64,000 nt of DNA, from NCBI RefSeq assembly GCF_028858725.1, contig NC_084773.1, positions 18,236,850-18,300,849 of the forward strand. Reading direction: 5' to 3'. Position 1 is the first letter of the stretch; every line of letters begins with the position of its first letter. The translations under genes and the position numbers were made by a program. This document shows, piece after piece, positions 47,473-61,800 of this stretch. This DNA comes from Colius striatus (taxonomy: Eukaryota; Chordata; Aves; Coliiformes; Coliidae). The notes beneath the pieces are model-generated. The model was not told the origin of the DNA, did not search any database, and worked only from the letters and a program-made list of their open reading frames with translations.

Positions 47473-49537
47473 GAGAAGGAAAGGTTTGCATTACTTCCTC
47501 CCTGCAGGTTTGCTTTCAAGTTTCAGCTTCAAACAAGTCCAGATTTCAAAGTTCAACTGGCTCCAGCAACACACGTTGTCTGCATGCAGACCTGCAGGAG
47601 CAGAGCTGACACATATAGGCACTTACATGGGTTTGGGGACATTTTCCTCGTTCCTCTCAAGATGTTTTGTAAGATGCCAGCAACACCATCGCTCTTTTCT
47701 GGAGCGATAGCATCTTACTGGTAGGACCAGATCGCAGCATTTGTGAAACTCACAGCTAGGAGCTCCAAAAAGCAGTGCTTCCACCAGCCATACGACATGC
47801 TTCATCCCACTACAGGCTTACTTTAGTGCTGACACTGGTGCCAATGTAGCTAGATAACTCTAACTTTTAAAGGCAGGCTTAATCTACCATACTGCAGCCT
47901 GTCTGTTGCAAGTCATCTTTTCTTATTCCTAGCAATTTAGACGCTGTTGAACTCTAGCACATGTTTAAGTACCATCTAATTCAATGCATGGGCTTTAGCT
48001 CTTAGCGAGTCAGAGCTATGCCGAAAATTCTCTCCTGCTGTGTGGGTGGGATTGTATGTGGCATGGTGGCCCCTGCACATGGTATGTGCTGTCTCTGTGT
48101 CATGGTCTTGCTGACCTGGCACTGAAAACACTGGCTTTCTGGGGAATTAGGGGGAAGGATGCTTCCTAGCTGCAACCACGTTCCTGCAAACTCTGGAATG
48201 AGTCTGTCAAAGTGAAGTGGGTTTGGAGATCACACTTCCAGCCCTTGCTCTGTGTTTCTTTTGTACTGAATGTTATTCACATAGAAATATCCATGGTTTG
48301 GTGTTCATTCCCTAACCCATGCTAAGATCTATTATTTCTGTGGTGATTCCTGAGTGAAGCAAGGTCAGAGTCACTGTCCATAGACCCCACAGGCCCCACC
48401 ACTTGCTTTCCATGGCTCCAGGAACACTGTTGCTCTCCCTGTGCAAGCTGCCTTCTCTACAAAGAAAAGAAACAGATATCCTCTGCACAATAGTGCACAA
48501 ATAAGGACATGATTAAACCATACTGGATGCTGAGAGGCAAACTACTGCACTATGATGTTCAAAAAGCCAGAATAATGTGATGGTTATAAAGACAGACAGC
48601 TCAGGCAAAGATTGCCTAGAGCACAGAATGATTGTCAGGATGGGCAAAAATGTAGAAAATCATGTGAGTGTGTAAGCTGCCAAAGCCAATTAATCCAAAG
48701 AACACTTTGCAACCATTAGGCTTCTATTACTGTGCATGCATCATAATTACTAGGGGTCTGTGTGGATATGATGGCAGCTCTTTAATGATTCCCAGTTTCT
48801 ATTTGAACTTTAATTATTTTCATTGCATTTGTTTGTGTTGAATTGTTGCAAAGAAAAAAATGACTTATTCTTTAATTTGTCATTTCAAGTAGCACTGCAC
48901 CCAGATCTTCCTAGCAACAAAGTAGAGGAATCTGGAAGGTCTGCTCAAAAAAGAAGAGAGATGCTGTGGTGTTTCCCTGTCTCATGTTACTTTAGAAGCG
49001 ACTCATGCTGTTAATATCAGAGCCTGGAAAATAGCAGGAACATGGTGATCAAGAAAACCTGCTGATAAAAAGGTACAGAAAGCACTTTTGCTAGTCAGCT
49101 TTGACTGGATCATCATCCTCTATGGTAGGATTAAAGTAGCCAGAGCTCAGAAACAAAGTGGAACCCAAACCTTTCTGAAAGGGATGGATTCACATGTTGA
49201 TTGGCTTAAACCAGTATCCTGGGCTAGAACTATCAGAAACACCCTCAGATAAAGCAGAGCTTTCAACTTCTTTGGGCTTATCCTCTGCCCAAAGACAAAC
49301 AACATGGGTTTATGCCAAGTTTAGCACCTGACTGGCAACTCATCCTCCCTATTAAAGAGTACAAAAGGTGTTTTATCAAAGAACAGGAGAATATGACATT
49401 TGTCAGCTTGCTGTACTGCTGGCCTGAGTAAGGTGCAACAGCAATTTCTCACTTTTAGGGAAATAAAATGGGAGTCACTTTTAAAAACTAATGAATATTG
49501 GTTTATATCTTCTACCCATGTGGTCAGAACTACTGCA
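47473..49537. other. Gene-free stretch with a candidate conserved block
   Basis: No recognised gene. The segment 48690-48850 is rich in TAATTA, GCATGCAT and TTTAATGATT motifs and looks like a possible conserved non-coding element. The rest is ordinary. Confidence 0.45.
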
Positions 49538-49598
49538 AAATGCCAAGAGTAGGAAAAAGCAATGCCAAGAGTAGGAAAAAACTATGCCAGAGTAAGAT
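49538..49598 (+). repeat. 22-bp tandem repeat, about 2.6 copies
   Basis: ATGCCAAGAGTAGGAAAAA occurs at 49540 and again at 49562, and a shortened copy (ATGCCAGAGTAAGA) starts at 49584, giving a constant 22-bp period. Confidence 0.9.
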
Positions 49599-52500
49599 AG
49601 CCAAATGGGCATTGTTCCATCCTAAAAAGTTAAGAGACAAACCTCACTGGCTTTCCACCAGCTGAAGCATCTTACATATCTGAAAAAGAGTCTCAAGTCT
49701 GTAAGTTGCCCACCAGATCCTGGAACCTATGGAGCTGACATCTCTTCTGTACAGTGGGATGCCTGCAGAGCATTTGTCCATTTAAGGCAAGCATTTTAAT
49801 TTCCTAAATAAGAAATGTTGAGCTACTCTCTTTGCAGTCATCCTAAAATTCTTCCAGCCCTTTTCAGCTGTTCAGCCTAAAACTCTTTCTTGCTTCCTCA
49901 TGGCTGCAGACCTGCCCACCAGCTGGAGCAGAAAGAGTCATTTCCAGTCTGTGTTTAGATTCTCAGTCTCACCCTTTAATGTTTGCCCTCTGGGGCCATT
50001 TTCTTACAGCCTTGTGCTTCCCCAGCTATCACTGCTTCCCAGCTGCTGCCTCCCCACTCCTCCCTGCTCAGACACTCCACAGACAGGAGGCAAACCGCAG
50101 AGATTCGGGGCAGCACGGGCCCTGTCAGGTGGCTGGGTGCCCAACCTCACCTTGCAACACAGTGGGGATTAAACAGGCAACAGACCATTCCTTTTCAGCA
50201 ACACTTACTGGAGCTGGCACATGGATTCCAGCAGAACCTGCTGCTAGAGGAGTCCAGGCTCTGTTCCCATCACCAGCTTCCAACTGCCCTGTTTCTTTGC
50301 AGTCATTCGAACAAGCAAAGTCTTTGCAACCCTTTGCAGTTTGACAGAGAGAAAAGACAAACATACAGGTGGGACCAGATAACTTGTTTTCCATCTCCAT
50401 GCTGTTTATTTGACCGCTGTTGTCTCCTTGCCCTCAGGGAAGTCACAGAGGCCAGACTCTGGGCAATAGCCTTTAGCATTGTGCAAAAGTTCTGCCTCTT
50501 CTTTCATCAAAATCTCCCCTGAATGTTTCCTCTCCAAACCTAGTTGTGATAGCCAGCCTGCAAGAGATTGTGTCAGTCCTTTGGGGAAAGTTGCACTGGA
50601 CCAAAAGCACAAACCAACAAGATCTCTTCATTTCAAGATTTAAAAAAAACCCCAAACAAAGCAACAAAAACCCAACATCTAAAAGACTAAATTCCAGATA
50701 CATCAGACCTGCAGCATTGATGGAAGAAACAGTCATCTCAGGGCATTTGTCTATCCTGGCCTTTTTGAAGTCTCCAAGCCATTAAAGAGATGGATTTCTT
50801 TGGACAAGCCATTAACTGCTAATCTTTCTTCTTTTTGGGGGGATCTGATTGTGAACCATAAGTTCCACTTTATTTCATTTCTTTAGCCAGATGTTATTTT
50901 AAGTGTCTGAGTTCTATAATTGCACTGTGCTTTGGGCAACTGAGACAGAGAAACACCATATGAATAAGGTGGCCTTGCTTTGCTGCTCACATTTACCCAG
51001 CCTTGGTTGCTTTACAAGAGGAGCAAAAAACAAGAGAGGTAAAGAGAGGCAGAAAAGCCAAAGAGGAAGAAGACACAGGGCCCTAGCAGTGAGCACTGCA
51101 AACAGGCAAGGACACCTCTTTCAGCAAGGAGACAGCAGGCAAAAAAATCCATCTTTTGCAGGTCAGAGCACACTGCTTTGTTTGCTTTGCTTCTGAAGGA
51201 GTCCAAAGAGAGGGACTCTGCTGATCTGCTTCAGGCAGCCAGAGGTTTTCAGTGTAATACTCAGGTAAGCAGCTCCTCATCCAGCACGAGCTGAGGCAGC
51301 ATTGGGCAATTTTGGGTTTTTTGGAATGATAGAGATTTGCAATTGACAAAACTTACAGCACTCTCTCCCACTTTCATTGTAGATCAGCCCTGACCTGAAA
51401 TCCTGCACAGTAAAGTGAATCCTGAGCTGCTCTCCTCCATCCCTACCATCATCGCCCTCTCTGCCCTTTCTTTACCCCTGGTGTGCATAAAACACACAGA
51501 ACCATTACAGGAAGTCCTATAATCAGCAAAACCTGCTCAGTCCTTCAAGGCCTGTCACTGACCCTTGAGTGATGCATATTTACAGCTCAACCCATTTCCC
51601 CAGACATACAACTTGCTCTGAAGATCAATCACTGGCTGCTATATGTTCTCATGGGCAAGAGAAACAACTGCTTTAGATGAAGGCTTGCAAGTACTTCAAC
51701 AAGTTAAAAGTGTTTCACAAGCCTGATTAAAACAAGTGGACCAAAATCCAAACACATTTTTTTCCCTGGCCAGCCTCAGTAGTAGCCATAAAACACAATT
51801 GGTTGTAATGATTTGGTTACTTACTATTACTGCTTTAGCAGCATTGTGGAGACAGAGCACAAAGATCTGACTACACGTTGAACAGACAGCTCTGAGGTGA
51901 TTAGAAAGCCAACAAGCATTCATGGAAGCACGTTTTTAAGTGACTAGGTGTTTAAATTTGTAAGAATAGGGACTTGATTTGTGCTGGGAAGGAGAGAGGG
52001 TCCGAGCATCTTGCCATGGAGAGAGATTTCCTGCTTTGTCTACATCAAAGACTTGTAGCTGCACTTCCTACTCATTTGATCTTAATTCAACTCATTAAAG
52101 CTCCACTTCATGCATCTCTAGGTATGACTTAGACATGAAACATGACGCAATGATCCTCTGATGAATAAGGAAACATGGGCTGGGAATCATCTGTGCCAGG
52201 CAGATTTGATCTGATTTTCAGAAAGAGGTGAACACGTAGCGATACACGCACATACATGCAGCTATAAATAAAGCAGGAGCTGTTTGCAAGGGAACAGGAG
52301 CTGAAAGGCACTCCTTTGATTCAATTCATTGCCCCTATTCATCTCTATAATTTTATTACCCTAAAAATATCTGTACAGCCAGTGTTCTCTATGCAAGTTA
52401 TGGTAATTTCGAGCAAAAGACAGGGCATCAGTAGATGCTGTGGCAAAAGCATGGGGATAAAGTCAGGCTCACATTTTGTCCCCAAGCAGTGGCTGGTGGT

Positions 52501-55500
52501 GGCACCATGGGGAGCAGAGCTGGTGTTCCAAGGGCAGGAGCCTGGGCTGCCAAAACCCCTGGTCTGGCACCTGCCTGCTTCCCACCATCCCTCAGCAGCC
52601 ACATCTTCCCAAAGAGAGGCTGCAAAAACCTGCCAATGAGTCCTGTGAGACACATTAAATAGTTTAATTGCCTTTGGAGACTTCTCAGTCACTTAAATGT
52701 GCTGGAATGAAATAAATGCTGTTTCCAGTCCTCTCTGAAAAGCAGACAGGCTGTAAGCAGGCAGACAATGTGACAGGAGGCAGGGTGCTGAGGACAACCC
52801 TGAGCTCAGGGTCCAGCCCTACCCCAAACATCCTGCAGGCTCTCTTGGACATGTGGCTGCCCTCTCCTCATGCTGCCTGCAGGGAAACACCTTGGTTTCT
52901 CCCTCCTAATTTTCTCCTGATGGGTAAATAATATTTCAACACAAATAGTTAATTACTTGAGGATATTTTAAGCTCCTTCACCAGCAATGTGTCTGGTCAG
53001 TGTCTGCTCACAGGACTCTCAAAACAGTGATAACAAGTGATTATTAAGTCTCAAGGACTCCCATTCAAAGGAGTCTGTTGGGAGATCTGTTGGAGTTTTG
53101 CAACAAATAGGTTCTGAGTGACGACAGTGAAAGAAAAGGCACTGTTATCACACTGAGTGCCTGACCCAAAGCCTGCTGATGTCTACAGAAGTCTCTTAAT
53201 AGGCTATGGATCAAGCCTGAGGAGAATACCACACTCCAAGCCATCAAAACAAACTCAATCAACTTTGCAAAGTAACAAGATCTACTTTACTGCAGCCTCC
53301 ATGCTAATGCCAGAGTTCAGGCTTTGAGGGCAAAATATTAAAGCTTCTCCAACATGCAAACCAGCAAGTACCAAATTTTGTTAAACCTCTTCCCAGACAC
53401 AGGCTTTAGCTCAGGGAGAGCAGCTGTGTACCAGCTGCTCCTGGAAGTCTAGTCATTCATTTCCTTATTGCAGCTTTTAAAATAAGACCCAAAGCCTGAG
53501 GGAAAGCCCTTCACCCCACCCCTGTCCTGGGCACCACAACTTCCCTGCCCTGCCATCAGTGGATGTCCACTTCTGAAGCCAAAGGCCATGGGGTTATGTC
53601 AAACCCATCTGCGACATCGGCTCCTGCTGCAGTGTGCTCCTCACTGCACTATTGAAGATACAGTGCCAGGCCCTTTAATACAATTTCTGAAAGAAAAAAT
53701 ACTTTATAGTGTGAATATCACAGAGCTCCAGATAGGCTGGAAGAAAATCACCTGCAAGGCATTTTGTGAAAGCGAAGAAATGAACGGGCTGTTTGGCTGC
53801 ATTTCACCTTGCACAGATGGAAAAGAAGTACATGGGCACACTGACACTCATCACCTTTAATAGATGTCCCAGGGCTAAACCCTCACTCATCTTGCTAGAA
53901 ATGTAGGGGTAAGCCTGCAACTCCTGCACTTCAATAATAGAAGTCATTTATACAGAGATGTGAAATATTTAGACTCAAAGGGTTTCATTTCTCTTATTAT
54001 CACTTAATACTTGGAAAATGAAATCGCTAGAGATCCAGGTCCCTACCGTGTCCCAATGTACCTAGAAGATAACTGTGTCCATTTTCTGTGCAACAAATGC
54101 TCAGCTGCAGGTTTTCTGGATAATAGAATCCAGCTATTTATTCAGCTGACTGGCAGAAGAATGTCAAGTTACAGAAATCTAAAGCCACGTGCTGGAAACT
54201 CTGGAGTAAGTTGTAACCAGAGTTTGCTTTAAAAAGACACCAGCTAAGCTATTTAGAAACTTGCACTTAGGAGATAATGCTCATTTAATAATGATGTGAG
54301 AAAGTACCATCTTTGCTCTCAATCCTGTAACAGGAGGCATAGGGCCAGACTCAGTTGTGTCAATGGGTGCCCACACAAGCATAAATCTCCCGCCCTAAAA
54401 TCACTGTGCTGAAAAATGCCCAAGTCACACTATTAGCTGCACTCTCCAGCTATTTTGGCTTCTTGATCCTTCCTCTTCTGCCCCAAGCACCTCCAGGAAG
54501 GCCAGCACATCCTTTTGTCACTGCTCATTCGATTTGTGACAGCTCTGCAATGTAACTTGTGGAAATGGGAATGTTTACAGGGTTTAAGGCTTAAAATCCT
54601 CCATACAACACAGACCCACAGTCAGCAGTATTCCCTGGATGCAGAGAGAATGGGATCTAAAGGAAGGGAAGGCAGAAAGGAGGATGATGGCAGTGCAGCT
54701 GGAATTTCAAGGAGGCAAAGGAAGAAGTAAGGAGAGCATTATAACACTAAGCCCACTTTCACTGCTGGAGCATTGCAGGAGTTACACCACCCACCCTTCA
54801 CCCAGCCAGGCTTCCCTTCCAGCAGCAGGGCCACCAGGATTTAGTGGTTTTGACCCATTAGGGGCAGCAGGATTTGGTCTTTTTGATCTGCTGGTGGAGC
54901 TGTGCAAGCAGCCAGCACACAATCCAGGGCCAGAGCCAGGATCCAAAGGTGATCTCATGACTCAGACCATTACTAGCCACAATATACTTCTGGCATTAGG
55001 CAGTTTATAATTACCTTACTAATTACATCACCAACTGAGTACAATTTGCCATTTCTGGAATTCTCTCTCTGCTCAAACACTGTCCTGACATCCATCAACA
55101 GGAACAGTGAATCACAGCATCTGTGTTATCACAGGGACCCTGCTGAGCTACTGCTGATCACATAAGCCTGTGTGACCCTCCAGGTGCTCCAGCCAACTCA
55201 GACTGTGCCTTTGCTCATCTGCTCAGCAGCTCATGCAGCGCAAACCACAGCGGTGGCACACGGGAAAGAAGCACATCCCACACCAGGGCAAGCCCCCCTG
55301 CCTGCCAGGGCTCACATCAGGAGGAAATACAAGCTTCTGGCTGCCCACACAGATCCAAAAAAGACTGGAAACTCCTCCCAGCTCTGAGGTTTGACCGTCT
55401 GGTTCAGGCCACACTTTCCACAGATTTGTTGCTGTGCTGCAAAATAATTTCTTCCTGCAGCCCAGAGTCGTGGTTGCCCTGGTGAGCACTGAGCAGACAG

Positions 55501-58500
55501 CACTTGGTGGCAATCAGGCACCAATCTGGGACAATGTGGGGTGTGGGGGCATCATGCATATAACCATCAAGGAGTTTATGACAGCAGCCCAGGAGACCCT
55601 GGAGGAAGGATGGCAGTGGTCAGGCACTGGACCAGCTCTCCTCACTAAGGAGGCAGTTTGCAGACCTCTGCCCTCACCATGATGGGTCCAGGCTTCCCCA
55701 TACAGACCCTCTGGTCCCAAAAGTGCCAGAAGAGAGGTTTCATTTGGTTCAGCTGTAAGGTGACATTGACACCAAAAGCTTTTGTAACACACTTGACAAA
55801 ATGCCACAAAGAGTTAAATATTTAAGTCAGGTTACTGGTTTAACCCAGCCTTTCCAGTCTTAGGTCCCTTTAATATGATCCATCTCTAGAACAAGCAAAA
55901 GCCAAGTGAAAAGTCATCAGATTTGTAGAGCACTTACCCTTCCTGCACATTGATCTTTCTAGACCTGACACAACTTCACTCCCTGCATCAATTGCCTGCC
56001 CAGGAGGTCTCAGTAACCTCTAAAGCAAAACTAAAATCTGAGGCAGCACCACAAAACACATCACAGGACCACAATTGAGGTGTGCTGAGGCCACTCATGG
56101 CCTGCTACCCAAGAGGGATACCATCTCCTCTCATCCCAGCACCATGTCCTTGCCACCCCAGGTAATGGCATGAGCCATCTCAGGGAAGATTGATCCCTCT
56201 CAGGTCCAAAAGCTGAGTCTGGACTTTGGATGCTTTACAGAAAGACTGATTTTATCTTCCTTGACAACTTGTCTTCTGCTGTGTAGATTTGTTTAAAAGG
56301 GACAGAGCAGTTGTTAACATCTACATGAAGGGAAAGAATACAGTCACCACCCCACTGGTCCAACAACCCCGCTGCCACACCTCTGCCTTCTCAGGGGCAC
56401 GAGGCTGGAAGGGTGCAAGTCCTACAGAGAAGTGCATCTTCTTGCAAAATGCTCTGTAAAAGACCTCAGGTGGCCTCTTTCTAACAGTGATAGTTTCCTC
56501 CAAAAGTTTCCACTAGCTCCAATTTCACTCAGAGGCAGAGGCTGGGCTCTTCAAAGCTGGCTGGGGAGCAAGATGCTTCCTTGGGAGAAGGTTCCCTGGG
56601 TGCACTGAACATCCTGGACTGAACTCTACACAAAAGGCACATTGGGGATAGGCAGTGAAGGAAATACAAATCATTTACCCACTGAGCAGACAAACTTTTT
56701 TCTATCTGTTTTCACTGCATTTCCAGGGGGATAATTTTGATTTCTCCTGCCAGGCTTCTGCTATTGGTCTCTGCTTTTCCTACTGTTGTCGTCATCTCAG
56801 CTAGCCCTTGTCTGCTCAGGAAATTGATGGTATGTATATTTTTGCTCATGGTGCTCTTGAGATGTCTGAAAAATGTTCCTGTGAACCAGGCACTGATGTA
56901 TCACTCTCTGGAGAAGATAAATTTCTTTCTGCTTCCTGCATCTCTCTGTTCAGATCCAGTGTGAATACAAATTTGTTTGGAAAGGTTGTGTTACAACAAT
57001 AACACACCTTTCTCTTCTTGCATTATACACAACATAGTGATCCCCATCTCACACTGAAAATAGAAGATATTGGTATTTGAACAGGTATTTGGTTTGGTTA
57101 GCTGAAGATGTCTCATAATAGGTTGCCTGCAGGATTTTCTGTCTGATTTTCATAACTAAAATGGGAGAAAACTCTTAGACTTTGGTGGTTACAGCTGCTC
57201 TGATCCATTGATTGCTCTGCATCTCTGTCTCCATCTCCCTTCCCTGCAGTCCCACTTCAAGTACCAAGCTAAACCTCATGCCCATGAAAGCTAATGGAAA
57301 AAGCTACTTAAAGGGGCTCTGGAGCCAGCCAAAAATGATGAATGAAAATTGCTTAACGATCGTGTAGCCAGCAGCCTGGCTTTGCTGCATTCACAGCTGC
57401 ATAAATCCCAGCAAGATGACCCCCGTGGGCCCAACACAGTTTCCCTGTGTCACGTCCCTTTGTGTGCTGGCACCGTGGTGTCAGCCATGGGGCATGGGGA
57501 CACAGGCCACTGCCTCCCCACGGGCCGAAAAGCCAAACCAAACCTCTTCCAAAAGCACTGCCAGAGGAATCTCTTGGTGCTATCAAAGCACAGGCCAGCT
57601 GCTGCCATGGGAGGAAAGGGTGGGTATTGAGCTCATCATTAGCTCTCCCTCCCTTTCACCAGATCTTTAAGTCCAACATGGGAGCCATCTCCTGAGAACA
57701 GCAGAACAACCACCAGAGCAACGACAAAGCATTGCAAATAACAAACACATATTTGGTTTTGTGGCAATTAAGACATTCCATGTCCCTAGTTCCCAGCCCT
57801 GCACCTTCAGCCCCAAGGGTTTGAAGTACAGGCTGCTCCTGGGATGGGGATGTACCTATTTCTAACAGCCATCTCAGTTCCATGCAACCTTCACTAGCCC
57901 CTGCAAGAAAAAGAGTCTTGTGCTGCAGTTGAAGCAGAGAGGACTCTAGCTTTTATAGCCCTCAGCTCCTCACAGAGCCTGGCTGTGGTGCCATGGAGGG
58001 GTCCATGAGGAGCACCACAGGGTGCTGTGGTCTCCTCCAGCCCTTTACAAGCTGTGAAAGGCTAGGAAAAAATACTTCATTTTATGAAACTAAGCAGAAA
58101 AAGCACAAAGGTAGGAACACTGTCAGTGAACTGTTTGCAAAAGAATTGAAAGTACAGGACTGCTTTCAAGATAAACTCACAATACTTTCCAGGACAATGA
58201 ACCCATAGGAAACTCTTCCACCAACTTGTTGGCAACTCCCAAGTTGAATGCCAGTAATCTGGCAGGGAGGAACTGCCATCCAGCACATCACAGGTTTAAA
58301 AGCTCAGTTTTGCCCCACTCTTTATGGCTAGTTGTGTTAACCTCATTACAGACATTACTCATGTCTGTAACAAAGCTTTACCTTTACAGACATCTTGCAT
58401 CCAAAGCCATGCATCCCTTACTCCCACTCTGATGCCAAGCAGTTCAGAGAAAATCTGCCTTCCTCTTAAACTCATAAGAAGGTAACTGAGATCTTAAGAC

Positions 58501-61500
58501 AATCTGTCATCCTTCATTATAAAAATGCATTAAGGGGATATTTATAAGCATCATGTATCAGTTAATTTTTTTTGTCCCATGTTAATGCAGTGCCTACTCC
58601 AATTTACTACAGACATAATGAGGTCTTTGTACATGTTGTGAGAGTCCTGGTCCTTCTGTCCTCAGGCCCCATGGAGACAACACAGTGCAAATTGGAAGCT
58701 CTTTGTTCTACTCAAACATGCTCTCAGCACTGCAGAGATCCAGCACCTGACAAATTTGGACTGATAGACAATACTGGTCTCTGATGCAGATCTGGTTAAG
58801 GAAGGAAAAGGGTCTAGGAGGTCACAACTGTTCTGCAAGGAGCAGCTCTCCATTGCATCCTGCTGACACCACTGTCCTTCACTGAAAGTAACTGGGCAGC
58901 CCCAGCACAGATAACACAACAAAGGGACTTTTCACAACAAACTAGCCAGATCCCAGGTGCCAAAGGTCTTTAGTAACACTACCCAGGAGAAACTGCAGGA
59001 AACAGAAAAACACATCTAGCCCTTTCCAGCACCACTTTGGAGGCTGTACTCAAACACTCTTTACAGTTGTTCACCTCAGGCAATTTTCAATAAATATATA
59101 CATTTTTAACATCCTACATATACATCAGACTCCCTTTGCAGATAATGACAAGAAAAAACAAGCAATTCTCTTAGTGATGATGTGCCCACGTAATAGAGGG
59201 AGTGTCTCAGGAGCTGGGAAGGCACGGGAAGAGCAAAAAAGGAGGCTACATTTTGCCTAGCAAAAGACCCTGCAATTTTGCTCATGATTTATCCTTGGAC
59301 AAATCTCTCATTTTGGATGCATTTAGGGAAAACTACCCTATAATGGCAACAGCAAAACTTTTGGTTGATCACCAGAGAGTGAAAAGATAAGGATTTAGCT
59401 CTGCTTCTGCCTCCACCTTCTCACTCCACAGCATTTCATTACTTGGGATAGCACATGGCATGGCCTGAAAACCCTCCGTTCTCTCATCTGCTCAGCTCAA
59501 ATACTGCTACTGAATTTACAATTAAAAAGAGAGAGCAGAAGCAAAGTGAGCAGCAAAATATTTGCATTGTTGTAAACTGCCAGGTTGCATGAACTGTGAA
59601 GACCCCAGACTATTTTGGGATAATTCAGCACCTTTCAACTGTCACATAAAATTTCACGGGGGAAGATACTTGGCATTGTTTATATGACATTAGCTTCACC
59701 TTTTCATCCTACTGGGGACCATCAAATGCAAAACTGGATTAAATTTGGCAGATCACATTATATATGGGAAAGTGAGAAATATTGCTGTATCACAATTGAT
59801 TTTCCCAGAGGCACCAGCCAACCTCTGATATTTTGATACTGAGGCAATAAATAATTTTCCACTGGTAATTTTCATAGGCAGCAAGCTGAGAAGTTTTTCT
59901 CAGTATGCAAATGAGGTTTATTTAAAGAACCATTTTTTTATTGCTTACAATTAGATTTATTTGGATGGCTGCAGGAGGATTTTTGTCTTGGGTGATGCTG
60001 AATGGGCAGGGGCAGAGGTAAGTCCTTCACGCAACGTAGATTCGTCTTCTAACTGAACCAGATCTGCTCACTGGGCTTGTGACAGCTGGACAAGAGACGT
60101 GCCAGATAGGAGCATGGGTGATCAGGAGATTGATGCCTTGAATGCTGCAGTTATTGTACTTGATTGTAAATATTTGGGCAGACACTGAAATCAGCAGGTC
60201 AGGCCAAAGATTTCAATGAGCCTCAGAGCCAGCCCTGATAGATGGAGGAAAGTTCCCAACTGCCAGCTCACCTGAGGAGTTTGCATTTGGGTTGGGTTTG
60301 CAATCTCCTGACTTCTTACCTATTTTGACAATAGAATTGAAAGGCAACCAACACAGTCAAGTCCTCTGATTTTGTAGTTAAACACAACAATAAGGATAAA
60401 AACAATACCCAGAAACTGAGCAATTAATGTGATTACAGACATTAAGAGGGAGATCTTGACCCAGCTGTACTAAAAGGAGACACCTGGCACCGTCTTCAGT
60501 GAGATTTACTCTTCCTTCATCATGCCAATGCTATTTAAACAAAGTTTGAGGTAGTGGTTCCCCAGTCCCCTTCATCCCATGCTATGTACACCTCAATTCC
60601 TACATTGGCCTCTCCTATACCTCAGGGGAAGGTTTTGGCCAGCTCAGCAGGTCCCAGCCTCCTGCTTCATTTGGTGAAGTCACCCAGAGGTGTTTCTGAT
60701 GGGCTGGATGAGAGACAGAGCAAGAAGCAGTGGCGAGATAGGGCTGGAAGGACTGTGAAGAACACAAATAAAACAAGATGAAGCATGTGCAGTGGTGCTG
60801 TGCCCTAATCTCCCACCAAAATTTCCCATCCCAGGAGCCAGAAGAGTCTTTAAACAGGAGTCCTGGATGTGCTGCAGAAGCCTCAGAGGATAAATGAGCA
60901 AAGAAGTCTTTCCTCCAAACAACTCCTCTTTATCTCACTTGCAGGAGAAAACAGTCTCCAGTAGCATAGCATTGAGAATGTTCAGGAGAGCCCTTTGCTA
61001 CCAACCTGCTCACAGCAATCAGGCTGCTGGTGGGGCAAGTATCCCCCTACCACCAGCCCAACCAGTCCATCACTGCTCTCCTAAGGATCTCCCCTCAGCT
61101 CTCCCTTTTACTGGCTTACCCAGGATGACAAGGTTTGTTGTTCTGAGTCATCCTCACTGCTGCTGCTCCACTGCAGGCCCTGCTGTGAGCATCACTACTG
61201 TGCCTGTTTCCAGTTTGCACACCACGTGAAAGCAGTTTAGAGGAAATTGAGTCCCATGGAGAGAGCCAGCACCAGGTTGATGTGTCTCTCGAGCTCTAAT
61301 TGGATGAGTTATACACAGCCTTCACACACAGGGGTGAATTTGGAGCTCTGAACACATTCGCATTCGTCACTACTGCAAGCCTTGTGATGTCTTTATGGAA
61401 AAGCCTGCCCTTTCCCAGTCAGGCTCACATTGCACTTTCAATGAAGGTGCCTGCAGGCACTGGAGAACAGCCTGTGGATTAATCACACTTGCATGGGTTT

Positions 61501-61778
61501 GCTGATGCTGGACCTCTCCAAATGGTCCTACTGTATCGTCGCACCAGTTTTACATTTGCTTCCTTAGGCTCAACTTTCAAGCTAGAGGTTCCCTTCTTTA
61601 TTTAACTCATGTTACTTGCTTCCTTCTGCCTCTCTCCAGCAGGCAGCAGTGTCTCTCAGTGCCTGGTTATAATCTCTGCTGGCATGACTGGGTGCATCTT
61701 TATATTTTTGGTGCTGTTTCTCTCACTTAGATCTAGAAGTTTGATCTGAAGTTAAGAAAACTGAGTTAATGAAGTTTT
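49599..61778. other. Gene-free stretch, right part of the desert
   Basis: About 12 kb with no recognised exon, RNA gene or transposon. Open frames up to about 180 codons (49983-50522) lack domains. A block at 59640-59970 contains a perfect octamer and is listed separately. Intergenic location between PROK2 and RYBP is inferred from vertebrate synteny. Confidence 0.5.
59640..59970. other. Candidate conserved non-coding element with POU octamer
   Basis: Unique AT-rich sequence containing the perfect octamer ATGCAAAT at 59905-59912 and nearby TTTATTTAAAG and CAATTAGATTTATTTGG motifs. The combination is typical of neural or developmental enhancers. Conservation is untested. Confidence 0.2.
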
Positions 61779-61800
61779 AAGTCTCCCTATAAGGAGACTT
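61779..61800 (+). repeat. Short perfect inverted repeat
   Basis: Arms AAGTCTCC (61779-61786) and GGAGACTT (61793-61800) with a 6-nt loop CTATAA. It forms an 8-bp hairpin followed by a short mixed stretch and a T run at 61808-61814. No transcript is known, so a functional terminator or structure is not implied. Confidence 0.7.

Noticed and set aside
49983-50522. 179-codon plus-strand frame
   Set aside because: Three overlapping frames of similar length exist in the same place, which is a sign of a stop-poor region and not of coding.
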